Origin: Utricularia gibba | Taxonomy: Eukaryota; Streptophyta; Magnoliopsida; Lamiales; Lentibulariaceae | Reading direction: 5' to 3' | Assembly: GCA_002189035.1 (NCBI GenBank) | Contig: NEEC01000011.1 | Coordinates: 3,224,001-3,288,000 of the forward strand | Length of the DNA stretch: 64,000 bases | Part shown: positions 35,179-46,133 of the stretch, one piece after another | How positions within the stretch are numbered: the stretch's first letter is position 1 | How the letters are laid out: every line of letters begins with the position of its first letter | Position numbers and translations under genes: made by a program | The notes under the pieces: generated by a model | What the model was told of the DNA's origin: nothing | What the model saw: only the letters and a program-made list of their open reading frames with translations | The model's database searches: none

Positions 35179-38100
35179 ATGGCGCTGGCTGTGGTGCCCG
35201 GTCCGTTATCCTTGTCTTCCTTCAAACCCTTGCGCTTCTTTCGATTCCCTAAAAGCGAACTCCTCTTCCCCAACTCGCATTCTAATCTGATTGTTAACGC
35301 GGAGAAGTCAGATTCTCCGGTAGCAGTAACACCGGAACTCGATGGCAAAGGACCCTCCGCCCCGACCCGAGGAGAAATCTTCCTTCAAAGACGACAGTCC
35401 CAGGCTGCCTCGGACGCGATTCTTTCAGAAGGGAAGAAGATAAAAAGGAACAAGACTGAAGAGAAGGCTCCCACAGCTTTCTCCTTAACTCTTCCTTGCT
35501 GTTACGGCTGTGGAGCCCCATTGCAGACCTCTGAGCCTGAAGACCCGGGCTACGTGGAACTTCAAACCTATAATCTGGTTAGGGATTGTTAATGGGCTGT
35601 TTGAAGTCTTCTACTTCCAACTGATAGCAGCTTATATAGTTGGTTGATGAACTTTTGCAGAAGAAGAAGCACAAACAGTTAAAGAAGGTCCTTTGTGGGA
35701 GGTGCAAGCTTTTGTCGCATGGTCACATGATTACTGCTGTTGGGGGTCATGGAGGGTATTCCGGCGGGAAGCAATTTATTACAGCGGAAGAGCTTCGCCA
35801 CAAGCTGTCACATTTGCGCCATGATAAGGCTCTGATTGTTAAGCTGGTAGTGATCCTAACTTGAGTACAGATGCTGCGATTGCATTCAATTTTATGCATT
35901 GGCCTACTTATTGCATTGTAAATTTTGATAGGTTGACATTGTGGACTTCAACGGCAGTTTTCTGGCTCGTATTCGAGACATTGTGGGGGCGAATCCCATA
36001 ATTCTTGTTATTACAAAGGTGTGCAAGTGCCTAAAGAACATCCTTTTTACTGCTTTTCTTGGATAACTGACACCCCCCCCCCCCCACCCGTTTTGTCAGG
36101 TTGACCTTCTTCCAAGAGGGACTGATCTTAACTGCATTGGTGACTGGGTGGTGGAGGCGACGATGAAGAAGAAATTGAAGTTAGTTTTCTTTGTTTTTGT
36201 GTTCCTTCTCAGTTAGCACATCTTGCTCTTCTGTATTCTGATGGTGGAGATTGTCACATCCATCATGACAAATGCTCTCGACTGTAGTGTGATGAGTGTC
36301 CACTTGACAAGTTCAAAGTCACTGGTGGGAGTTGCTGGAGTTATTTCTGAAATTCAGAAAGAGAAGAAGGTTAGTTTCATCAAGGACTCGCCAAGAAATA
36401 GCAAACCTGGGAACTGCGAAGCCTTAGTGGTTAATGGAGCTTTGAATACTTGTGTTTGCACAATACTTAACTTGCATCCCAACATCTTCATATCATTACC
36501 TTCCTTCCGTTAAAATAATGTATCTTCGCTTTTGCATTATAGGTGGGTATTTAATGCAAATTATCATCCCTCCCAGATGGTTTCTTTCCAACTAACATAG
36601 TTCTGACTATGTTCATTTCAGGGGAGGGATGTCTACATTCTGGTAAACTCTTGCCTCTAATATGGATTTTTCTGTAGTATTTTATCTTGCTGTTTGTTGT
36701 GGCACACTACTTGAGTAAATTCTGCTTTCCTTCTTCGTATATTTTGACTGGACCAGGGAGCAGCAAATGTTGGGAAATCTGCTTTCATTAATGCTGTACT
36801 GAGTAAGCAAATTTCAGTAAAGTTTGTTTAAAATTCTCGTCTCTGTAGGAAAATCCCATACAGAAATAAACCTGTGATAGTTTTTGTTATCTCAGTCTCC
36901 CCTTGTTTTCAGAAATGCTGTCGTATAAGGATCCTATTGCAGCTGCTGCAAGGAGATATAAACCAATCCAATCTGCTGTTCCAGGAACTACATTGGGTCC
37001 CATCCAGATTGAAGCATTCCCAGCTGGAGGAGTAAGTTCATACAATCAAATCTCTGTTCTCTAGTTCCTCTGCCCGTATTATGGTTTATTTTATGTGAGT
37101 AGTATGTTAAAGAGTAAGGTGGGAACTTGCCAATCCCTTTTCCAAGGGGCTTTTTCCCAGAATTCATGCATTATCTCTTTTATTTGGTTAGAAATTGTAC
37201 GACACCCCTGGAGTTCACCTCCACCATAGGCAAGCTGCTGTGATTGATTCAGGAGATTTATCTACTCTTGCACCCAAAAGTCGACTTCGAGGTGAATACT
37301 TTCCGGTATGTTATTGTCCAAATCTACCTGAAGTATGGGCAACGTCTCCCATTTTGTACCAATCTCTTCTTCCCTTCTCCTGATGGTGCAAAAACAGAAC
37401 CCCCAAATTATCTCAGATGGCTCCTTGGCAGACCAAATCCGGTTGCATGGTTTAACAGGTTGCTCTATTTTCTGGGGTGGTCTTGTGCGAATAGATGTCA
37501 TCAAGGTTTCTATCATTTAATCATTGCGGTTCACTGCATTATGCTGGTTTGTTTATTTCTCAAGTGACTCTTTTCAACTTCAGTTGTTGCCTTCAACTCG
37601 GTTGTTGTTCTATGGACCCAAGGCAGTGAAGCTTCACTTGGTGCCAACTCAAGAGGCTGACGAGTTTTACAAGGTCAGACTACTGTCATAGTTTTCAATC
37701 TCCATGTCCGGCCGCTTTCATGAAACTAAGACTGCCACCCAGAAACTCAACTTGGGCTTCCTATTGAGCAAACTGATCTGTTGATTGTGTTTGCAGAAAC
37801 AAATTGGGGTCATTTTGACACCTCCAAGTGGGCAAGAAAAGGCAGCCAGCTGGATGGGCCTTGAAACCAAAAGGGAGTTGCTATTGAACCATCCTGATGT
37901 TGAGAGGTAGCTGAAAAATCATACCACATCATCATGTCAATAAACCGCCTCCCTCATTGATTACATTGATTATCAAGTAACCCCTTGCGCTGTATGTAAC
38001 AAATATGCTGATCTTTCTTTCTTTCTGGTAACCTCAGGCCTGCTTGTGATGTGGCTATATCCGGCCTTGGGTGGATCTCAGTCCACTCAGAAGGTGTGAA

Positions 38101-38272
38101 TACAGTGGAAGAAACTGATGCAGCACCAGCAGCTTTAGTTGTCCATGTTCCCAAACCCGTGGAGGTTTTTGTTCGGCCTCCTCTGCCTGTTGGGAATGCC
38201 GGCGCTGGGTGGTATCAGTACAGGGAGTTGACTGAAATAGAACAAGAACTAAGACCAAAATGGTACTTCTGA
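35179..38272 (+). CDS. NOA1: NOA1/RIF1 plastid GTPase (circularly permuted, YqeH family)
   Basis: Chloroplast GTPase needed for plastid ribosome function, first described as NO-associated protein 1. Thirteen exons sum to 1677 nt (558 residues): 35179-35577, 35661-35846, 35932-36018, 36100-36179, 36288-36369, 36622-36642, 36757-36802, 36913-37031, 37192-37305, 37398-37505, 37584-37673, 37797-37906 and 38038-38272. A Ser-rich transit peptide is followed by a zinc finger (CCYGCGAPLQ, then CGRCKLLSHGH). G motifs occur in permuted order: VITKVDLLP (G4), LTSSKS (G5), GAANVGKSAF (G1), PGTTLG (G2), DTPG (G3). The protein ends RPKWYF. The GVHLHHRQAA and CSIFWGGLVRID blocks also match. I prefer ATG 35179; 35092 is an in-frame alternative. 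Exon 6 is only 21 nt. Confidence 0.96.
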
Positions 38273-38540
38273 ATGACCCTTTCTGCCCTGTTACTGAATG
38301 CCCCCCCCCCCGCTACACACCATGGTTCAAGATGGTGATGAAGAGCCTGTGTCTCAGCCTCTGCCTCCATCTGTCAATCACTTTTGGTGCTGATGACCAT
38401 TCTCAACAAGGAAGAAGACATTGCTTTACATGTCTGTAAACAGGTCATTCATTCCATGGATTGCTGCAACGAGCAATGCACGTGTGACATGATGATCAAC
38501 ACACAGCTTTTTAGTTACAGTGAACTGACTGGACACACTT

Positions 38541-41500
38541 TCAGTATTCGCCTGCTGTTTTACAGGGCTGTGGAGGGGGGTTCCCCTTCCGGTTGGGCTT
38601 GGCTTCGAGCAGCATGGACACGACGTCCCGCATGGAGGGGCGATCGGCCGGATTCCGGCTCGTGCAGAGCAATGCGACCCTAAGGACCAACGTCATTTCC
38701 TCTCTAACGGATGCGAGTGATGCACCGGCATTGGGGTCGAGGACATCGGCGACTCCGTTTCCGGTCTTCACTTTGCACCTAACCCAATCAACTATACCGT
38801 TCCCCTCGCCGAACTCCGCCTCCATCGGTCGTTTCCCGGTCAGAAGCTCCAGCAACACCACGCCGTAGCTGTAGATGTCGCTCCTCTCGTCGACTTGCAG
38901 TGAGCATGCGTACTCTGTTTGATACACTTTCAGGCAGTTAGCTATCGACAGTACGTGAACAATGGAAAAGAGAAAAGCACAAACCTGGGGCGATGTAGCC
39001 GCAGGATCCGGCGATGATGGACATTGATTCATGGCTCTGGAACAGCTTGGCGACTCCGAAGTCCGCTACACGCGCCTCCATGTCGCCGTCGAGGAGGATG
39101 TTACTCGGCTTCAGATCCCGGTGGACGATCGGCGGATCGCAATCGTGGTGAAGGTAGCAAATCCCCTGCGCCACCCCTAGCGCGATTTTGTATCGGGTGA
39201 CCCAATCCGCCGCCGTATCCCCGGCCTTGCTCTTGCCGTGCAACACGTTATCGAGGCTGCCGTTGGGCATGTATTCGTATAGCAGCATGGTGCACTGGTT
39301 GTTGCTGCAGCAGCCCAATAATCTGACAATGTTCCTGTGGCGAACGTTGCCGAGGACTTCGACTTCAGCGAGGACGCCGCGTCGCCATCGGAGAGCGCCG
39401 TCCGTTTGCTTGCCCCAAAGCTTCTTAATGGCGATGATTTCGCCGTTTGGCATCTCCGCCCTGTAGATGGATCCCGTCGCCCCCATTCCAATGATCTCAT
39501 CGCTGATTGCGAGGCTCTCGAGAACGTCATCTGCCGTGAAGTTCAACCTCTGAAATGCCGTCAGTTTCCATGGCCCCTCGAAGTCCGATAACCGGCGCCC
39601 GCACGTGGCATGGAAGAAAACGCTGCCGGCTGTCAGAATGAAGACAACAATTCCGAGAGATGCGGCCAGTATCCAGAGGATAACCCCTGCCGCCTTCTTG
39701 GAGTGACGCCGGATCCCCCCCGGCTCACCCGCCAATCCATCCTTTTCACAGGGCCTATTGAGAACTTCGCCGCAGAGGCCGTCGTTTCCGGCGAACGACG
39801 ACGGATTGAGAGCGGAGAACACGGGCTCAGAGGAGGGGACAGGGCCTGTTAACCGGTTGTACGAAACGTTGAAAATCTCCAGAGTAGTGCAGTTGTTGAA
39901 ATTGGAAGGGATGGTCCCCGTCAAGAGATTGTGGGACAAATCGACATCCGTAATCGACGGAAGTAGAGAAATTTCCCATGGAATTATCCCCGTCAGAGAA
40001 TTCCTGCAAAGATTCAGGCTGATGAGTTTTTCACAGTGGCCGATGTCCCATGGGATTGAGCCTGTCATATTGTTTCCGGTAAGCACAATCTTGTAAAGGT
40101 TTCTGCACCCGATAAAGTCCGGGATTTTTCCGGTAAGAAACGAGTAGCTCGCAGAGAATATCTGCAAGTTTGGAGCTTTCCATATACCTTCCGGTAGCTC
40201 AGAGTTGAAGAAATTCTCAGAAATATTTAACAACTCAAGGTTCGGTGCCTCTCCAATTTCCCTGGGAATCGGACCGGAGAACTTGTTCTTGCTTAGCTCC
40301 AGATAAGTCAAGTTCGGCAAAGACACAAACCCTCCCGGAATCGAGCCGTTGAGGCTGTTGTTGTGAATCCTGACCCGGTTTAAGGCTGTGCAGTTGGTTA
40401 ATGAAGAAGGGATCCCACCGGAAAATCCGTTGGAGAAGAGTATAAGCCGCGTCAGTTTTTGGCCGAGGCAAATATCCGGCGGAATTGGACCGGAAAGGGA
40501 ATTGGAAGAGACGTCCAGCCGCAGAAGCTTCCCATTTGAGCCTAATTTAGGGGGCAGCGTCCCGGACAGGGAATTGTTCCACAGAGAGAGATATTCCAAA
40601 TTGGGAAGCTCACCAATCGCTTCTGGAATTTCACCGGTGAGCTTATTGTTCATCAGTAATAACGTATTCAAGTTCTTCCATCCAGAAACGCCCGCCGGAA
40701 TGTCGCCGGAAAGACTGTTATCCGACAAGTCGAGAATTTGTAACGATACCATTTGAACCCAATTCCCCGGAATCCTACCCGTGAAGTTGTTATTAAAGAG
40801 CAACAAAGTCTCCAGCTTCGCCAATCCTCCAAGCTCCGCCGGAAGACTGCCCGATAAATTTGCATTGGATACATCCAGGTAAACCAAGTTTGCTAACTTG
40901 GAAAACTCAACAGGGAGACCATTGGAGTAAGAGTTGTAGCCAATCTCCATGTGTTGAAGCTGGTACAAGAGTCCCAACTCCGCCGGAATCTGGCCTGAGA
41001 GTGAATTCCCATGCAAATACATCGACTTCAGCTTCGGAAAAACACCAAAACTCGCCGGAATTTCTCCCTCAAAATTATTCCCCCCGAGATTGAGATACTC
41101 GAGATGCTCGAGTGAAACGAATTCTCCCGGCAAAGGGCCGGCGAGATTGTTGCTATAAGCATTGAAAAACTCCAGGTACGTGAGGTTGGAGATCCCCGGA
41201 GAGAAGCTGGAGTTGAAGAAATTGTGATTGATATCCAAAGTCCTGAGACTCCGTAGCTCGAAAATCTCAGGTTGCAGAGCTCCATCAAACGCATTCCGGC
41301 TCAAATTCAAATGCATCAAATCTTCTAAATAACGGATTTCAGGCGGTAGCCTGCCGGAGAGGTTCCGCCCCGACAAATCCAACTTCACAACCCGTTGCGA
41401 ACCCGGGTGGCATTCAACCCCAGACCAGGAGCACCACACCGGAGGACGCCCAGCCCCATACCCCGAATCAACCCAATCAATGAAAGAAGCTTGAGGGTCA

Positions 41501-41618
41501 GTGAGTGAGGACTTGATCGTAAGAAGAGACTGCAGCTCCGGCGGGGCACAGAAGCGGCTGATGAGAAGAGGAAGATCAGCAGCAGGGAAGATGAGAAGAA
41601 GGGCTTCATGGTTTTCAT
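38541..41618 (-). CDS. PXY: PXY/TDR-class LRR receptor kinase (LRR subfamily XI), one frame break
   Basis: Receptor kinase of the clade that perceives TDIF/CLE41 peptide and controls vascular cambium. Two exons, 41618-38985 and 38914-38541, would give about 1002 residues. The signal peptide (SSSLLLIFLFSSAASVP) begins at ATG 41618 but in a different frame from the LRR cap (ELQSLLTIKSSLTDPQASF); one missing C in the run at 41543-41546 explains this and fixes the total length. About 22 LRRs follow, with the PXY-like KAPNLQIFSASYS and GSIPWDIGHCEKLISLNLC, then a membrane segment (GVILWILAASLGIVVFILTA) and an apparently active kinase (IAIKKLWGK, HRDLKPSN, DFGVAK, APEY). Similarity to PXY looks strongest, but the Arabidopsis neighbour order would predict its relative MOL1 (At5g51350). 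Confidence 0.9.
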
Positions 41619-42082
41619 CTTGGGGAGGTGGGACAGCAGCAGGAGTGGAGGTTTTTAAGAGAGGTGCAGGCCGGTATGCTTTTTTGGAGTGCATTTGGCG
41701 CAGGGAATGTTTCGTGTTTCATCATCACTGTCTGGGATTCTGTTCCTGGACAGAAAGAACACAGCCCTGGGGATTCGCCTTAAAATCAACCTCACCTCAC
41801 CTCAGCTCACCCCACTGCACTTCACTTCACTCCACTTCACTGTGGGTAACACCCCTGCAGCTGCAGTTTGTGGGTTAGTCTGGTACAGGCAGCATACAGA
41901 CGAATAGTTAAAACATTCCCAGATGAAAGGTCACCTTCCTACAAAGATGGTCCAGACATACTAGCTTTTCCCCTCCGCATACAACTGGATTCGGAAAGCT
42001 CTAGTTGATAAGGGAGATTTTATAATGATATTATGAGCTCATGTGCAGTTATTGTCATCTGGAACCGGATGGGGTTCATCAC
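41619..42082. other. PXY-like promoter / 5' UTR region
   Basis: Upstream of the PXY-like start. It contains a pyrimidine-rich run of CTCACCTCACCTCA and CACTTCACTTCACTCC words at about 41788-41842, which reads as GA-rich on the gene strand. No gene seen. Confidence 0.5.
41788..41842. repeat. Short degenerate CTCAC/CACTT microsatellite
   Basis: About 55 bp of imperfect 5-bp tandem words (CTCAC then CACTT). On the transcribed strand of the PXY-like gene it becomes a GAGTG/AAGTG-rich element in the probable 5' UTR or core promoter. Confidence 0.7.
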
Positions 42083-42420
42083 TCAAGAGCTGCTGTCATC
42101 ATCCCAATTCCCATCCCTGTTAGTTGCTGCAGGTAGGCGGTGAGGGTACACCGGTAAAAAAGCCCCCCACCGTGGGGCCCAGCTACATTCTGGTCCCCCG
42201 CAAACCCCACCGCCGGGGCCCCCGTCTCTCACGCCCGCTGGAGCCAAAAGCTGCATCTTGGATGGCCAGAGGAAATGAACAGAAAATCGTAGGTACAGAC
42301 AACTGCAACATAAAGCTGTAGTTTCCACTTACAGCAAACCCTGCGCCCTGTTTCTGAATTTCTTTCATATTCATGAACCAGAGATTCCGATGACCGGTGG
42401 TTGCGGGCAAGGAGGGGCAT
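42083..42420 (-). CDS. Possible small two-exon gene of unknown function
   Basis: I do not recognise this gene. Two stretches join in frame at good splice sites: 42420-42340 (81 nt, MPLLARNHRSSESLVHEYER and NSETGRR) and 42256-42083 (174 nt), giving 84 residues. The second part has Gly/Pro-rich PAGVRDGGPGGGVCGGPECS, then WAPRWGAFLPVYPHRLPAAT and NRDGNWDDDSSS before TGA. It has no signal peptide or membrane helix. The clean phase-0 junction and the hydrophilic, non-repetitive C-terminus argue for coding; the small size and lack of known relatives argue against. It lies between the PXY-like promoter and RPC4. Confidence 0.38.
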
Positions 42421-43611
42421 CTGATTGGCCACAACACAACCAACTCAACCACCAAAGTAATTGGAGCGCTGAACCTTGAGAGATTTATTTAGGTGGTGGA
42501 AAAACTTGGCCATTACGAGGTCCCCAGTTCATGATTATATGATGCATCAGCTACAATCATTTCCTTCACCATAATTAGATCATGCCCACTCTTGCTTATT
42601 CTATCCACCCACTGACTCGTCTGAATCACCCTCTGAAAGCAAGCTTTTATTTACCCAGCTAAGCATCTTGACAAACTCCTGCTAAATCCTAATCATCAAG
42701 TTAAGCAAGACAAAGGGTGCACCACCCGGTAGGAGATTTTCAATTCATACGGGACAGGGTATGGTCTGAGTATGTTCCCCTAGTTATAATCATATGTTGG
42801 TTCCATGCGTACCTTGTTATAGAGCTCTGACAGCGAAACCAACAGAACAAATGGATGGAATGGTTTTTCAAAAATCCCATTATGCTGTTTCGGAGGATGA
42901 TGTGCTCCAACTTTGTGACCTTTTTGTTAGTGGAGGAGCCTGCCAAAAAAAACAAAAAAGAAGAGAATCTGGTGAACAAAATGAAGGAATGCCTTTAATC
43001 ATAAGGAGCCTCGTCTTTTCTGATTTCAAACCATCCCAAAAGCAACATCGCATGAGCAAAGCTCGTGATGCTGGTGACACCAAAATAATTTCATCCACTC
43101 TCAGCATTCATGAGGATCCCATGCTTTTTCCCTCAAGTTTTTACATTTTAACTAAGCAGGCTATTCAGAATTTGATGGTTGTCCTTCAATACATTCCCCG
43201 GGTTCTGCAATCTTAAGGCTCACTTATCATGTATCTATTCACCCCTGAAAGCCCAAAGAATATACGCGATGGATGAAGGAGCAAGCCACTGAAGACATGA
43301 TGTTGATGTAAAAACCACTAATGTGACTGAACACTTGATGCAAATCATTTCTAGTTTAGTCTGCTCAGCTATGATGGGCCGGAAGAGACAACAAGAATGT
43401 ATTTATCTGCTGAGACATGGGCAGAAGACCCTCCACGCTCAGGTATTGAGTCAAGGCACACCGTGCAAGATTTTCCGTGTAGTCTTTGTGCCCCCCTATG
43501 GCCGGTTAGGCCTGCACACGAACACCACAGAAATGATTTTCACAAATGAGGGCATCATCTATCAGTAAAATGAGCAGTGCGAATGATCCCTTACCCCTGA
43601 TCATTCTTATG
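42421..43611. other. Spacer between RPC4 3' end and the small gene
   Basis: 1.2 kb with no recognised gene. A plus-strand frame at 42794-43216 (140 codons) has no domain or start context and lies where the RPC4 3' UTR is expected. No repeats seen. Confidence 0.5.
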
Positions 43612-45860
43612 TCAAATTGAATCCTCATCTAAGGCAACAACAGCCCGACAATCCAGTCCTCCCAGAGATGTACAGTTTTTTTTGGTTGTGTCAACCGCCA
43701 TGAAGATTTGGTCACTTGAGATTTCCATACCAGGTGAGACCTGCAAACCAAAATATTAATGTTGATCAATCGAGAATGCTGAAGTATTCACTTGACAAAC
43801 ATAAACCGTGGAGCATGAAGCAAAGGGGACAAGACTTGCATTAAAGAGGATATCTCCCAACTTCAGCTTAACAGACCCACTTTTGTAAATCAACATTTTC
43901 CCCATGAATCCTTCGGGCATATCCTCCAATCTCCGGCCTTTTGAGGCACTCGTACGAGTTGGGGAAGTAAAGCTCCCGGCCTTTTCTTTTCCCTTTACTG
44001 CAGTAGGAGAGTTTCGATACCGTGGCGTGCTAATATTTAATATTTGTCACTCCTTCAAATACTATGAAGAAAACACCTGTATGCCCATTTGTACCTGGCC
44101 CCTTAATAGCTTGCAACATTCCACCTTTCTCACCCTCTGTGGCACAGCCTTGATTCCCAACAAACGGAAGAGTGGGGGGAAATTGGAAGAAAATCATTCG
44201 GGTTTTACTATCACCTTCTTCCTGTATCCAAACACAGAAAATAGAAAAAGACCAAATGTCTAATTTATTCTCCATATGCCCATTTTTACATTTAAACACA
44301 TCCTACATAGTGATCAAGTGGACTACTAACCCGAAATCCAAGATTCCAGGCAGCAGATTTTTCTTCACTGCCTGCACCCTCATACATTTCTTTATCCTGA
44401 AGTTCTGAAGGAAACATGAAGAGTATTTGTAAGAACTGTAGTGCACACATCACATAGCATCAAGTTATTCATGTATTAATCGATGAACAGTACAAATTTC
44501 TTCATGCTTTTATGATACTTTTAGAGGATCCATGTCTTTCTTGTAAGCCATTTTGCAATAGACTATAGAATTCGGGCCTCGTCTACTTGCGTGTATGAAA
44601 TGGGTTAACATCACAATTGACCTATATCGTAAAGACTTATGCAAGTCAATTACTTGAGTTGTCCCTTGTTATCATAAACCTAACCATCTTCTTGTCATTT
44701 TCAGGGTAGCCCACTTTTTTCTAATAATAATTACCAGGATTTCCTAGAGACGGCCTCTTCCAAGGAAGGGTAGTAGGATAGTAGCTGTTCACTTTGTCCT
44801 GCAGAGGCATAAAAATTAACGTGATTAATAAACTCAGGCACCAGGCTACCGCAGGGCCAACGACAAAGATTTGTTCCTATTCCATCATAGTTTGCCAAAA
44901 AAAAAAAAAAAAAAAACACAAAACCAAATTTTTCACCCATGGTTCTTTGTATGCCTCCTCCTCATCGGTTGAACTTCCACTACTCTGCTCAAGATGTTGC
45001 ATCTCATCAGTTGATACTGAGGCAACGACAGCCTTACTGCCTTCACAAGGGAACTCGTTCAAACCAGTTGTAGCAACACCATCGCTGTCTTTAGCTTCTA
45101 TGTCGAGGGTTCTTATAGAAGTTGATGAGCCAGAAGCCACTTCAGGCGCAAATGTAACTTTCACTGGAGCTGAATTTGAATGTTCAATTGAAGATTCTTC
45201 ATAACATGAGAGTCACAAACTGCACAAACAATCCTGGCACACAATAAGCTTACACTTTTTCTCAAGTCTTGCACTCTGCCTGTTTAGACGCTCCTACATG
45301 ATCCAAAAAAATATATGTTGCAAAAGTTCTTGGAATGAAAAAAATAATAAATAAATAAATAGAGGGCAAATCGAAGATATATTTAAGGACAGGGGCGATA
45401 AACAAAAATCCGAAAAAGATTATCCAGATAAACAACAACAAAACAAGAAAGCCCAAGAAACCAAGCAAAGACCCATCAGCGAATACGCCCGGATAAGTAC
45501 ACCGAGAAAAAGAACGTAAATACTTGGAATCGGCGATGGAGAGACGCATTGTTGTCATGATCATCGTCTTCATTTTCAGCACTCTCGACGCTGCATATTC
45601 AACTTCAGTCTCAACACTAAAAAAAGCAACATAACGAACTAAGACAAAAAGTAACTAACTAATCGAAGGTTTTCGTGTGTACATTTCAGTGGCGACCGGC
45701 TGGGGTGCCCTGCGCAGTGGCTTTGGACTAAACCTCAGCTGAACACGTTGAAGACTTAGTGAGGTTTTTGAGCGGCAATTTCGAGGAGGAAAAAAAACGA
45801 AACAACACCCGATTTAAAACAGCACCTTCTTGGGCGGGATGAACGAGAACCAGAATCCAT
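43612..45860 (-). CDS. RPC4: DNA-directed RNA polymerase III subunit RPC4 (C53)
   Basis: Subunit of nuclear RNA polymerase III, which transcribes tRNA and 5S rRNA genes; with RPC5 it acts in initiation and termination. Ten exons total 1017 nt (338 residues): 45860-45826, 45754-45683, 45590-45524, 45293-45254, 45169-44937, 44798-44735, 44404-44331, 44221-44077, 43997-43840 and 43740-43612. The N-terminal basic motif (QLRFSPKPLRRAPQP), SARLEKKSPVKVTFAPE, the YYPTTLPWKRPSLGNP block and the C-terminal GFMGKMLIYKSGSVKLKLGD plus VSPGMEISSDQIFMAV are characteristic. Every junction agrees in phase. The last intron starts with GC instead of GT (exon end at 43840). The first exon was found by working back from the conserved N-terminus, so the ATG is likely but less certain. 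Confidence 0.92.
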
Positions 45861-46133
45861 GAGAACCCGGGAAAAATCTCCGCAACCGGTTGATCGGAAG
45901 AATAAAATGACGAAGATGAAAGAACGGGTGTCGAACTCGTGACCTCCGATTGCGAAAAAGGGATTCGAGATTCTTTCCGCTGAGAAGAGGATTTTTTTAA
46001 TTGTAATTTTAAAATAGAAAATTATTTCAATTAACTCTACGTGTCATCCTCATCCACCCAAAACAGAAGTTTTAATTTTCTTTTTCTAAAGTAGGTCTCG
46101 TCATGGCGGTCACTGCGTTCTCCCCAGTCCTCT

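Noticed and set aside
42794-43216. 140-codon plus-strand frame downstream of RPC4
   Set aside because: Starts at a non-ATG or weak site, no recognisable motif, and lies antisense to the likely RPC4 3' UTR.
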